Shown here: in pieces, positions 1-7,579 of the stretch
Layout of the letters: every line of letters begins with the position of its first letter
How positions within the stretch are numbered: the stretch's first letter is position 1
DNA from: Parazoarcus communis
Lineage (GTDB): Bacteria; Pseudomonadota; Gammaproteobacteria; Burkholderiales; Rhodocyclaceae
Reading direction: 5' to 3'
DNA: 64,000 nt
NCBI RefSeq assembly: GCF_003111645.1
Contig: NZ_CP022187.1
Coordinates: forward strand, 4,464,001 to 4,528,000
The notes under the pieces: model-generated
Seen by the model: only the letters and a program-made list of their open reading frames with translations
Told to the model about the DNA's origin: nothing
Database searches by the model: none
Program-made: the position numbers and the translations under genes

Positions 1-81
1 GGGCTGCGCGGCGAGCGCCTGTCGGTTGCCGAGTTTGTCGCCATCGCCAACTACTGCAGCGGCGCGGGCAAACGGGCGTGA
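1..81 (+). CDS. rsmA: 3' end of 16S rRNA dimethyladenosine transferase (partial)
   Basis: Only the last 26 codons are present, ending in TGA. The tail LSVAEFVAIANYC resembles the C-terminal end of RsmA/KsgA proteins (E. coli has LTVAQYCQMANYL at the same place). RsmA methylates two adjacent adenines near the 3' end of 16S rRNA. A strong hairpin follows the stop within two bases. The call rests on a short stretch, so another protein ending cannot be fully excluded. Confidence 0.55.
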   Translation, partial: GLRGERLSVAEFVAIANYCSGAGKRA

Positions 82-82
82 A

Positions 83-106
83 AAAAGCCGGGCTCGCCCG
101 GCTTTT
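83..106 (+). terminator. intrinsic terminator, probably bidirectional
   Basis: A perfect 11-bp stem (83-93 with 96-106) closes on a 2-base apical gap. It begins with AAAA and ends with TTTT, so it can stop transcription from rsmA on the plus strand and from the minus-strand gene ending at 125. Confidence 0.85.
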
Positions 107-124
107 CCGTGTGTGCCGTGAAGT

Positions 125-319
125 TTACTGTTTCTTCATCGGGCAGGTGTTTACACCGAGCAGGGTGTAGGCGGGGCACCAGCCAAGCAGGCCGGTGGCC
201 AGCGGCACGATGCCGATATAGGTCCACGGCGCACCAATGCCCATGATGGCCAGTGCCAGCAACACGATGCCGGCAACGATGCGAAGAATCTTGTCCATGC
301 TGCCCACGTTCGATTTCAT
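125..319 (-). CDS. DUF2892 (YgaP-type) small inner-membrane protein
   Basis: A 64-residue protein with two hydrophobic segments (about residues 10-28 and 32-50), separated by a short GAPWTYIG turn and followed by GLLGWCPAYTLLG. This is the pattern of the DUF2892 family, in which a conserved Cys-Pro sits near the end of the second membrane segment; the same domain is attached to a rhodanese in YgaP. The start at 319 is chosen because GGAG lies 8 bases upstream; an upstream in-frame ATG at 391 lacks such a site. It is probably transcribed separately from, but near, the Crp/Fnr gene on the same strand. No function can be derived from the sequence beyond membrane location. Confidence 0.8.
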   Translation of the reverse strand: MKSNVGSMDKILRIVAGIVLLALAIMGIGAPWTYIGIVPLATGLLGWCPAYTLLGVNTCPMKKQ

Positions 320-437
320 GATGTGCTCCAAGGGGAAAGTGACGCCATTGGAGCACGCGGCATGACACGGGGTCTGTAACCGGAGATACATAGCAGGTCA
401 TTTCAGCCGCGTGGCGGCGCTTGCCCCGAACCGCGAG

Positions 438-1109
438 TCAGGGGCTGCGGTTGTCGGCGCCGCTGGCAATGCGGCGCAAACCTGCAGGATTGAGGATCTC
501 GATCTGCTCCCTCGAAAGTTTGACCAGACCCTGTGCGGAAAAGCCCTTGAGCAGGCGGCTGACGAATTCGCGCACGCTGCCGAGTTCATCCGCGAGGTGT
601 TGATGCGTCGTATGCAGGATACGTCCCTTGCCCAGCAGCAGGGTGGCAAGGCGCTGATCCAGGCGGTGGAAAGCCACTTCCTCGATCAGCTGCATCAGAT
701 CGGCAATGCGTTCGGCAAACAGGTTGAAGACGAAGCCGCGAAAAGCCGGCTCGGCCAGCAGTTCATCGAACACCTGCTTTGGCAGCAGCATCAGCAGGGT
801 GTCGGCCTCGGTGATGCCGCGGGCGTTGTAGTCCTCGTTGCCGAGAAGGCAGGACGAGGAAATGATGCAGGTTTCGCCTGGCGTAACGCGATAGAGCGGA
901 AGCTCCCGGCCATTGGGGGCGCACTTGGCGACTCGCACCGAGCCTTCGATCACGAAAGGGAAACCTTCGCAGGACTGATGGTCGTCGAAAAGCAGCGTGT
1001 CCGCCGGCACTTCCATCCATCGTGCGGCGTCGAGCAGGCGCGAGCGTGCAGCGGGCGACAGTTCGTCGATGACCGGATAGTTCTTCTGCAGGCGCTTGGC
1101 ACTCGTCAT
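438..1109 (-). CDS. Crp/Fnr-family transcriptional regulator
   Basis: A 223-residue protein with an N-terminal cyclic-nucleotide-binding-type beta barrel (about 20-125, including GxVRVAKCAPNGRELPLYRVTPGE), a long dimerisation helix (about 125-150) and a C-terminal winged helix (about 160-215) whose recognition helix is in LADELGSVREFVSRLLKGF. It lacks the N-terminal cysteine cluster of oxygen-sensing Fnr, so the signal is unknown. Seven bases separate it from the end of the exonuclease III gene upstream on the same strand, suggesting cotranscription. The DUF2892 gene lies just downstream. Regulators of this subfamily are often next to DUF2892 or rhodanese genes; a link to sulfur or redox stress is inference. 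Confidence 0.88.
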   Translation of the reverse strand: MTSAKRLQKNYPVIDELSPAARSRLLDAARWMEVPADTLLFDDHQSCEGFPFVIEGSVRVAKCAPNGRELPLYRVTPGETCIISSSCLLGNEDYNARGITEADTLLMLLPKQVFDELLAEPAFRGFVFNLFAERIADLMQLIEEVAFHRLDQRLATLLLGKGRILHTTHQHLADELGSVREFVSRLLKGFSAQGLVKLSREQIEILNPAGLRRIASGADNRSP

Positions 1110-1116
1110 GAGGTGC

Positions 1117-1878
1117 TCACCCTGCGAGTTCGAGGACGACCGGTGCGTGGTCGGAGGGGCGCTCGAGCTTGCGCGGCGCCTTGTCGACGGTGCAACTGCT
1201 GCAATCGGCTTGCAACGCGGGCGACACCAGGATGTGATCGATGCGCAGGCCGAAATTGCGCCGGAAGGCCATCATTCGATAGTCCCACCATGAAAAGCTG
1301 CGCTCGGGCTGCTCGAACAGCCGGAAGGCGTCGATGAGACCGAGTGCGGTGAGTGCGCGGAAGGCCGCGCGCTCGGGCTCTGAAACGTGAATCTCGTCCT
1401 TCCAGTCAGGATGCGCATCGGCCGCTTCGGGAGCGATGTTGAAGTCGCCGGTCAGGACCAGTTTCGGATACTGGCGCATCTCTTCCTCGACCCATTCGGT
1501 CAGGGCCGATAGCCAGCGCAGCTTGTATTCGAACTTGTCGGAGCCGACCGCCTGACCGTTCGGAAAGTAGCCGCAGATCACCCTGACACCGTCGATGGTG
1601 GCGGCGATGATGCGCTTCTGTTCGTCGTCGAAGCCCGGGATGTTGCGGACCACGGCATCCATTGGTTTCGGGCTCAGGATCGCGACGCCGTTGTAGGTCT
1701 TCTGTCCGATGAAAGCTGCGCGATAGCCCGCTGCTTCCAGTTCGGCGACAGGAAAGGCCTTGTCTTCCATCTTCAGTTCCTGCAGGCACAGGGCATCGGG
1801 CTTGTTGGCCGCCAGCCAGTCGAGGACGTGAGGCAGGCGGACCTTCAGGGAGTTGACGTTCCAGGTGGCGATTTTCAT
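1117..1878 (-). CDS. xth: exodeoxyribonuclease III
   Basis: A 253-residue endonuclease/exonuclease/phosphatase-fold enzyme of the ExoIII type. Visible motifs are ATWNVNSLKVRL at the N-terminus, LCLQELKMED (the metal-binding Glu), GDFNIAPEAADAH (catalytic Asp and Asn), and the C-terminal LRIDHILVSP and PSDHAPVV (catalytic His). It cleaves DNA 5' of abasic sites and trims 3' ends in base excision repair. The start at 1878 gives the usual family N-terminus MKIATWN; the frame stays open upstream without family similarity. Length is normal. It is divergent from the Amt fusion gene and upstream of the Crp/Fnr gene. Confidence 0.96.
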   Translation of the reverse strand: MKIATWNVNSLKVRLPHVLDWLAANKPDALCLQELKMEDKAFPVAELEAAGYRAAFIGQKTYNGVAILSPKPMDAVVRNIPGFDDEQKRIIAATIDGVRVICGYFPNGQAVGSDKFEYKLRWLSALTEWVEEEMRQYPKLVLTGDFNIAPEAADAHPDWKDEIHVSEPERAAFRALTALGLIDAFRLFEQPERSFSWWDYRMMAFRRNFGLRIDHILVSPALQADCSSCTVDKAPRKLERPSDHAPVVLELAG

Positions 1879-1988
1879 GAACTCTTGTGGCGCCGGGCGA
1901 CGCGCACGCGCTTGCGTCGGGTCGACCGCTGCGACGGACAGTGGGAACAGCGCTATTGTGCCATGAGCGCCGGCGCAGGATTCGGGGC

Positions 1989-2003
1989 GGCACTCTTCTT
2001 GCT
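1989..2003 (+). promoter_or_regulatory. candidate sigma-54 (-24/-12) promoter for the Amt fusion gene
   Basis: The bases GGCAC, five spacers, then TTGCT match the sigma-54 consensus TGGCAC-N5-TTGCW except that the first T is C. The GG and GC doublets have the canonical 10-base separation. Initiation would fall near 2014, leaving a leader of about 110 bases before the ATG at 2123. Sigma-54 control fits an ammonium transporter gene, which is usually NtrC-activated. No NtrC enhancer site was identified by eye. Confidence 0.6.
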
Positions 2004-2068
2004 CACAACAGGACAAGGTACGGCTGGGCGTTGTGCAGACCGGCTTGATGCACCAGCTTGGTGCGGTC

Positions 2069-2107
2069 GATGGGGCGTATCGCCCCATCCCGTGCTGCAG
2101 GCACGGG
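2069..2107 (+). other. two tandem hairpins in the leader of the Amt fusion gene
   Basis: Hairpin one is GATGGGGCG (2069-2077), loop TAT, CGCCCCATC (2081-2089). Hairpin two is CCCGTGC (2089-2095), loop TGCAG, GCACGGG (2101-2107). Both are perfect and abut at base 2089. The G-rich probable ribosome-binding region (2104-2118) starts inside the second stem. They would be transcribed from the sigma-54 promoter upstream. Confidence 0.6.
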
Positions 2108-2122
2108 GAACGGGACGGTCCG

Positions 2123-5100
2123 ATGAGTGCGGTCGACATTGATGTGATGTGGGTGGTGTTGTGTGCGGGCCTGGTGTTCCTGATGCAGGCGGGTTTCCTG
2201 TGTCTCGAATCGGGACTCACCCGCAGTCGCAATGCGATCAACGTCGCGATCAAGAACGTGGTGGACTTTGCGGTTGCGGTGGCGCTTTACTGGGCGTTTG
2301 GATTTGCGCTGATGTTTGGCTCGTCCGCGGCCGGGCTGACTGGTACCGACCACTTCATGCTTTCGGTCGGACATGGCAGCACGAGCGCGCTGGCCGCCTT
2401 CTTCCTGTTTCAGGCCATGTTCTGTTCGACTGCTGCGACGATTGTTTCCGGTGCCGTTGCGGAGCGCATGCGCTTTTCAGCCTATCTCGGTGTGGCTGCG
2501 ATCATCGGTGGGCTGATCTATCCGGTGTTCGGTCACTGGGCCTGGGGCGGTGCGCTCGGTGGCGAACGTGGCTGGCTGGCTGCCATCGGTTTTGTCGATT
2601 TCGCGGGTTCAACCGTCGTTCATGGTGTCGGGGGCTGGGTGGCGCTGGCTGGCGTACTGATCATCGGCGCGCGCAGTGGACGCTTCGATGCGGAGGACAG
2701 GGAGCAGCCCATCTCGGGCGGCAATCTGCCGCTGGCGATGCTCGGTGTCATGCTCTTGCTGTTCGGCTGGCTGGGGTTCAACGGCGGCAGCACGCTGGCG
2801 CTCGACGGGCGGGTGCCGGGCATTCTGGTCAATACCGTGCTGGCAGCGGTGGCGGGCGTGCTCGCAGGTCTGGCCCTGGGCTGGCGTCAGCGCGGCTACG
2901 CCGACGTGGTTCATACCCTGAATGGTGGCATTGCGGGTCTGGTCGCGGTGACGGCGGGGGCGCATGTGCTCGATTCCGGCGCGGCGCTGATCGTCGGCGC
3001 AGGCGGTGCGCTGGCGATGGTGTCCTGCCATGAGTTGCTGCTGCGATACCGCGTCGACGACGCGGTCGGCGCCATCCCTGCGCATCTTGCGGCAGGCATA
3101 TGGGGCACGCTCGCGGTTGCGCTGTTTGCCGACCCGCTGGCACTGGGTACCGGCCTCGGTCGCGGGGAGCAGTTTCTGGTTCAGCTGCTGGGTGTGGTTA
3201 CGTGCGGCGTGTGGTCTTTCGGGCTCGCCTGGGTGCTGCTGCGCGGACTGGATCGCCTCATTCCCCTGCGTGTCTCTGCGGAGGAGGAGGTGCTCGGTCT
3301 CAATGTGTCCGAGCATGGCGCGCGCACCGAGCTGCTGGAGTTGCTGCAGGCGATGGAGGTGCAGGAAAAGACCGGCGAACTGTCGGTACGGGTGCCGGTG
3401 GAGCCGTTTACCGAAGTCGGGCAGATCGCTTCCGCATACAACCGCATGATGGAGGCACTGGAGCGTGCGGTGGGGCAGACCCGCGCCATCATCCGCGATG
3501 TGCGCGACGGCATTGTCACCTTTGGCCAGGACGGGCTCCTGCGCAGCCTGAATCCGGGCGCGGAGAAACTGCTTGAGGTGCAGGGCGCAGACGCCGTCGG
3601 CATGCCGCTGGCCAATCTGTTGGGTGACCCGCCGCTGCGGCCGACACGTCAGGTCGAACGGCTGATGGGACTGCAGGACAAGATGGAGCTTCGACTGCAC
3701 CGGCAGGGGAAGGCGCCCCGTGTGCTCGAGATCTCGGTCAGTGAGGGCCACGCACAGGGTGAGACGGTCTATACCGGACTGATGCGGGATGTGACCGAAC
3801 GCCGCCAGATCGCCGACCAGTTGCAGCACGAGCGTGACCTCGCGCAGGTGACGCTGGCGTCGATCGGCGATGGCGTGATCACGACAGACGAGACCGGCGC
3901 GGTGCAGTACCTCAACCCGATGGCCGAGCGCCTCACCGGGTGGACGCTGGAGGAGGCCAAGGGGCGCAACATCGCGAACATCTATTGTCTTGAAGAGGAA
4001 GTCACCGGGCGCGCGCTGGAAAATCCGGTCCGCACCGTGCTCGCGCACGGCCGCGAGATGCGGGCGCCCGACCATGGCCTGCTTGTGCGCAGGGACGGGG
4101 AACGCATTCCGGTGCAGGATTCCGCAGCCCCGATACGCAGCCGCCTGGGCTACCTGATCGGCGTGGTGCTCGTGTGTCAGGACGTCACGGTAACGCTGAA
4201 CCTGACGCGCGAACTGACCCGGCAGGCCAGTCAGGATGCGCTGACCGGCATCCCCAACCGGCGCGAATTCGAACGCCGGCTTGCCGACCTGCTGACACCC
4301 GGCGTACCTCCAGGGACAACGCACATCCTCTGTTATCTCGATCTCGACCAGTTCAAGGTCGTGAACGACACCTGTGGCCACGTGGCCGGCGACGAACTCC
4401 TGCGTCAGGTGTGCACGCTGATGCGCGAACGCATGCGCGCAGCAGATCTGCTCGCGCGCCTGGGCGGGGATGAGTTCGGCGTGATCTTCTTCAACTGCCC
4501 GGTGGAGAAGGCCATTCCCATGGCAGAGGGTTTCCGCGAGGCGATCCGTGCCTACCGCTTTGCGTGGGAGGGAAAATCGTTCTCGATCGGGGTCAGTATC
4601 GGCCTGGTGCCGGTGACGGAGAACGAGCGCGAGATGGGCCGCATCCTCTCGGCCGCGGATACCGCCTGTTATGCGGCGAAGGAGGGCGGGCGCAACCGTG
4701 TGCACGTCTACCGCCCCGACGACGACCAGTTGATGGAGCGCCACGGCCAGATGCAATGGGTCGCGAGGTTGCACGGCGCGCTCGACGAAGACCGGCTGCG
4801 ACTGTTCGTGCAGCCGATCGTGCCGCTTTCGGGGGCGCACTCCATTCACTACGAGGTGCTGGTGCGGCTGGAGGAGGACGGGCGTCTGATCAGCCCGGGG
4901 AGCTTCATTCCGGCGGCAGAACGCTACAACCTGATGCCGCGCATCGACGAGTGGGTGTTCCGCAACGTACTGGCATGGGTGAGCGACACCTATCGCAAGG
5001 AGGGCCGGGTCGAGGGCACCTGGTGCATCAACCTGTCGGGGAACTCCCTGAGTGACGAGCGTCTGCTGGAGGACATCTGTGCCGGCCTGGTGCGCGCAGC

Positions 5101-5515
5101 GCTTCCGCAGGGCTCGATCTGCATCGAGATCACCGAGAGCTCGGCGGTGGCCAACCTGTCACGGGTGGTGAGCTTCATGGGCGAGCTCAGAAAGCTGGGG
5201 TGTGCGTTTGCGCTCGACGACTTCGGCAGCGGCCTGTCCTCGTTCGCCTACCTGAAGACGCTGCCGGTCGACTATCTGAAGATCGACGGCTCCTTCGTGC
5301 GCGATATTGCGACCGACCCGACAAACCGTGCCATGGTGCAGGCCATCAACACCATCGGTCACACCATGGGCCTGGTCACGATTGCAGAGTTCGTGGAAAA
5401 CGAGTCGGTGCTGGAAGTCCTGCGCGAAGTTGGCGTCGATTATGGGCAGGGCTTCCATCTTGGCGTGCCCAAGCCCCTGTCAGAGATGGGGCGGGTGCGG
5501 ATGATGCCGCGCTGA
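2123..5515 (+). CDS. ammonium transporter (Amt) domain fused to PAS-PAS-GGDEF-EAL c-di-GMP signalling domains
   Basis: A 1130-residue fusion. Residues 1-400 are a full Amt/Rh channel with the conserved Asp159 and His167 (DFAGSTVVHG) and a second pore His321 (AHLAAGIWG), so the twin-histidine conduction site is kept. A HAMP-like linker (about 416-450) leads to two PAS domains (about 455-570 and 575-695), a diguanylate cyclase domain with intact GGDEF at 781-785, and an EAL-type phosphodiesterase domain whose signature reads EVL at 911-913, with DDFGSGLSS retained. The start at 2123 gives the expected Amt N-terminus; an in-frame GTG/ATG region upstream has no family similarity. Inference: it senses ammonium through the channel domain and changes c-di-GMP. 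Amt-histidine kinase fusions are established; this one has a c-di-GMP output. A sigma-54 promoter match lies upstream. Which enzyme activity dominates cannot be read from sequence. Confidence 0.93.
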   Translation: MSAVDIDVMWVVLCAGLVFLMQAGFLCLESGLTRSRNAINVAIKNVVDFAVAVALYWAFGFALMFGSSAAGLTGTDHFMLSVGHGSTSALAAFFLFQAMFCSTAATIVSGAVAERMRFSAYLGVAAIIGGLIYPVFGHWAWGGALGGERGWLAAIGFVDFAGSTVVHGVGGWVALAGVLIIGARSGRFDAEDREQPISGGNLPLAMLGVMLLLFGWLGFNGGSTLALDGRVPGILVNTVLAAVAGVLAGLALGWRQRGYADVVHTLNGGIAGLVAVTAGAHVLDSGAALIVGAGGALAMVSCHELLLRYRVDDAVGAIPAHLAAGIWGTLAVALFADPLALGTGLGRGEQFLVQLLGVVTCGVWSFGLAWVLLRGLDRLIPLRVSAEEEVLGLNVSEHGARTELLELLQAMEVQEKTGELSVRVPVEPFTEVGQIASAYNRMMEALERAVGQTRAIIRDVRDGIVTFGQDGLLRSLNPGAEKLLEVQGADAVGMPLANLLGDPPLRPTRQVERLMGLQDKMELRLHRQGKAPRVLEISVSEGHAQGETVYTGLMRDVTERRQIADQLQHERDLAQVTLASIGDGVITTDETGAVQYLNPMAERLTGWTLEEAKGRNIANIYCLEEEVTGRALENPVRTVLAHGREMRAPDHGLLVRRDGERIPVQDSAAPIRSRLGYLIGVVLVCQDVTVTLNLTRELTRQASQDALTGIPNRREFERRLADLLTPGVPPGTTHILCYLDLDQFKVVNDTCGHVAGDELLRQVCTLMRERMRAADLLARLGGDEFGVIFFNCPVEKAIPMAEGFREAIRAYRFAWEGKSFSIGVSIGLVPVTENEREMGRILSAADTACYAAKEGGRNRVHVYRPDDDQLMERHGQMQWVARLHGALDEDRLRLFVQPIVPLSGAHSIHYEVLVRLEEDGRLISPGSFIPAAERYNLMPRIDEWVFRNVLAWVSDTYRKEGRVEGTWCINLSGNSLSDERLLEDICAGLVRAALPQGSICIEITESSAVANLSRVVSFMGELRKLGCAFALDDFGSGLSSFAYLKTLPVDYLKIDGSFVRDIATDPTNRAMVQAINTIGHTMGLVTIAEFVENESVLEVLREVGVDYGQGFHLGVPKPLSEMGRVRMMPR

Positions 5516-5640
5516 ACCGCATCCGACTGACGACTTTTGCGCGTTATTTGTGCGATCCGCATGCCGCCAGCCGGAACATGCGGTGATAATGACGCCCTTT
5601 CGCGCGAATGCGCGAAGCTTTCCGGGTTAAAGAGGACGTT

Positions 5641-7023
5641 ATGGGCAAGGCAGTTGTGGCAGCAGGTGCGATCGGTGTGGCAGCACTGGCGCTGGTCGGC
5701 GGGAGTTACGCGATCGGTGGCAACATCGAAACCGGTTTCAGGGACAGCATGACGGCGATGAGCAGTCCCGCGGTGCAGATCCGGGTGCTCGACTACAAGC
5801 GCGGCATCTTTGGTGCCGAAGCGCACACGCTGTGGACCTTGAACGATGGCGACGAGCCGATCGACTTTCGCGTAACGCACCACATCGACCATGGTCCCTT
5901 TCCCGCAGGACGCGCAGCGCAGGTTCGTTCGGACGTGGTGCTTCCCGCTGACCTGAAAGAAGGATTCGACGCCGCGCTGCAGGGTCGATCCCCGCTTGAA
6001 GTGCTGACGCTGGTCGGCTGGGAGGGCGAAATGCAGCACCGTATCTCGTCGCCCGACTACCGTGGCAAGGCGGGCGAGGCGATGGACCTGGTCTGGGGCG
6101 GCATCAATGGCGAGATCAGGATCAGTGCCGACCGCCAGCAGGCGAAGGGGCGCATCGACCTGCCCTTGCTCGACGTCCGCGACCCGGATGGCAATGTGCT
6201 GGTTGTCGAGAACCTTGCCTTGACGCTGGATTCCGCCCGGCCGCAACAGTACCGGTTCTGGACCGGTCCCTCGGCGCTGAGCGTCGGCCGCGCAAGCTTC
6301 AGCGCGCGCGGCGGTGAGGTAAGCTTCAATCTTGACGGACTGAAGATGGAGTCCCAGGCCGCGCTGGATGGCGAAGTGGTCAACATGAGTGTCGATTTCG
6401 GCGTGAAGCAGATGGTCGGCGGCGGTGAGACCGTGGACGACCTCAGTTTCGTGCTCGCCCTCGAGCGCATCGACGCCGGCGCCCTCGACGCCATCACCCG
6501 CAGTGTCGAGCAGACCGCCGGCGAAGCGGCCGATATTGAAGCCCAGCAGGCAGAACTGATGGGCGCGGTAATGCAGCAGCTGCCTGTGATGCTGAAGCGC
6601 TCGCCCGCGATTGAGCTCAAGCGCGTGGGCGCGAGCCTGAACGAAGGCCGCGCCGAGATGGGCGCCCGGATCGACTACGTCGGTACCGAGGGTGAGGCTG
6701 GCATGAACCCCTTCAGCGATCTCGTTGCCAGCCTGCGCGTAAGCATCCCCAAGGCTTTGCTCGTGCGCCTGATCGAAGTGAGCGAGCGTCAGAGCATTGT
6801 CGGCTATGTGACCGAAATGGAAATCGATGCGTCCGACGCGGAGATCGATCAGGCTGTCAGTGCTGCGGTGAATGAACGCATTGCCGGGATCACGGGTAAC
6901 GGTGTCGTGCTGGAGACGGACGGCTTGCTGACGACCGACATGCGCTACAAGGACGGTGCGCTGATGGTCAATGGCGCGCCACTCGATCCCGAGGCGCTCG
7001 GAGCCCTTGGGCTGCCGTTCTGA
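5641..7023 (+). CDS. YdgA-like DUF945 family protein
   Basis: A 460-residue protein with an N-terminal hydrophobic segment (about residues 3-22) that is a signal anchor or signal peptide. It is followed by a long soluble region typical of DUF945/YdgA: an early Y-x-R-G-I-F-G motif (DYKRGIFGAEAHT), repeated beta-rich segments, and the closing pattern of a hydrophobic target strand before residue 460. YdgA proteins are envelope-associated; their biochemical role is not established. GAGG six bases before the ATG at 5641 supports this start. It stands alone between the Amt fusion and a convergent gene. Confidence 0.8.
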   Translation: MGKAVVAAGAIGVAALALVGGSYAIGGNIETGFRDSMTAMSSPAVQIRVLDYKRGIFGAEAHTLWTLNDGDEPIDFRVTHHIDHGPFPAGRAAQVRSDVVLPADLKEGFDAALQGRSPLEVLTLVGWEGEMQHRISSPDYRGKAGEAMDLVWGGINGEIRISADRQQAKGRIDLPLLDVRDPDGNVLVVENLALTLDSARPQQYRFWTGPSALSVGRASFSARGGEVSFNLDGLKMESQAALDGEVVNMSVDFGVKQMVGGGETVDDLSFVLALERIDAGALDAITRSVEQTAGEAADIEAQQAELMGAVMQQLPVMLKRSPAIELKRVGASLNEGRAEMGARIDYVGTEGEAGMNPFSDLVASLRVSIPKALLVRLIEVSERQSIVGYVTEMEIDASDAEIDQAVSAAVNERIAGITGNGVVLETDGLLTTDMRYKDGALMVNGAPLDPEALGALGLPF

Positions 7024-7108
7024 CCCGTATCGATCGTCCGCGCGGGATGGTGCGCGGGCGGCGTGTGCGCGGCCCGCGCGTTGTGCGACAGGCTGCGAGG
7101 GTGTCTGC

Positions 7109-7579
7109 TCAGGGCGCCTTGGGGTAGCCCACGTCGTTCAGCAGCCGGTTCCAGGCGCCCGGTTCAAACCCCTTGAATTGCGCGCTTCCCACACTCAGTG
7201 ACGGTACCTGTTCGGGGACGCCGAAGCGTTCCCGATAGGTCGCCAGATCGGCCTGATTTGCGAGCGGAAACTCGGTGTACGGAATGCCGCGCGAGCCAAG
7301 CAGGCTGCGCGCGGATTCGCACAAATCGCCGCAGTTAGTCGCCGTGTACAGCGTGACAGGGAAATCCGCCGTGAGCTTGCGCAAGGTGTAGGACAAGGTC
7401 GGGTCGGGTGGTGGCGCTGCAAAGCGCCTGGCTTCGAGCTCCTGGATCTCGGGCGGTGGAGGCCGGTCGGAATAATGCACCTGCCCTTGCGCGTCCACCC
7501 ACCTGTAAGTGGTCTGCGCCGGCACCGTGGCCGACAGGCCCAGGGCAAGCAGGGGGACGAGCAGGGCAGGTCTGATCAT
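7109..7579 (-). CDS. exported DUF4124 and glutaredoxin-like domain protein
   Basis: A 156-residue protein with a cleavable signal peptide (MIRPALLVPLLALGLSATVPAQ), a DUF4124 domain (about 22-60: TYRWVDAQGQVHYSDRPPP) and a thioredoxin-fold domain (about 68-150: VTLYTATNCGDLCESARSLL). The redox motif is CGDLC, with three residues between the cysteines instead of the usual two. Families of this make-up are periplasmic and presumed to act in thiol chemistry, but the substrate is unknown. Its ATG overlaps the stop of prlC as ATGA, so the two are probably translationally coupled. Confidence 0.8.
   Translation of the reverse strand: MIRPALLVPLLALGLSATVPAQTTYRWVDAQGQVHYSDRPPPPEIQELEARRFAAPPPDPTLSYTLRKLTADFPVTLYTATNCGDLCESARSLLGSRGIPYTEFPLANQADLATYRERFGVPEQVPSLSVGSAQFKGFEPGAWNRLLNDVGYPKAP

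Noticed and set aside
2609-4849. A 746-codon open frame on the minus strand inside the Amt fusion gene
   Set aside because: It lies opposite a clearly conserved multi-domain gene, has no family motif, and is rich in His, Gln and Arg as expected of the mirror of a GC-rich gene.
7024-7108. GC-rich stretch between the YdgA-like and glutaredoxin-like genes as a terminator
   Set aside because: Repeated GCGC blocks occur, but no stem with a T tract could be assigned.
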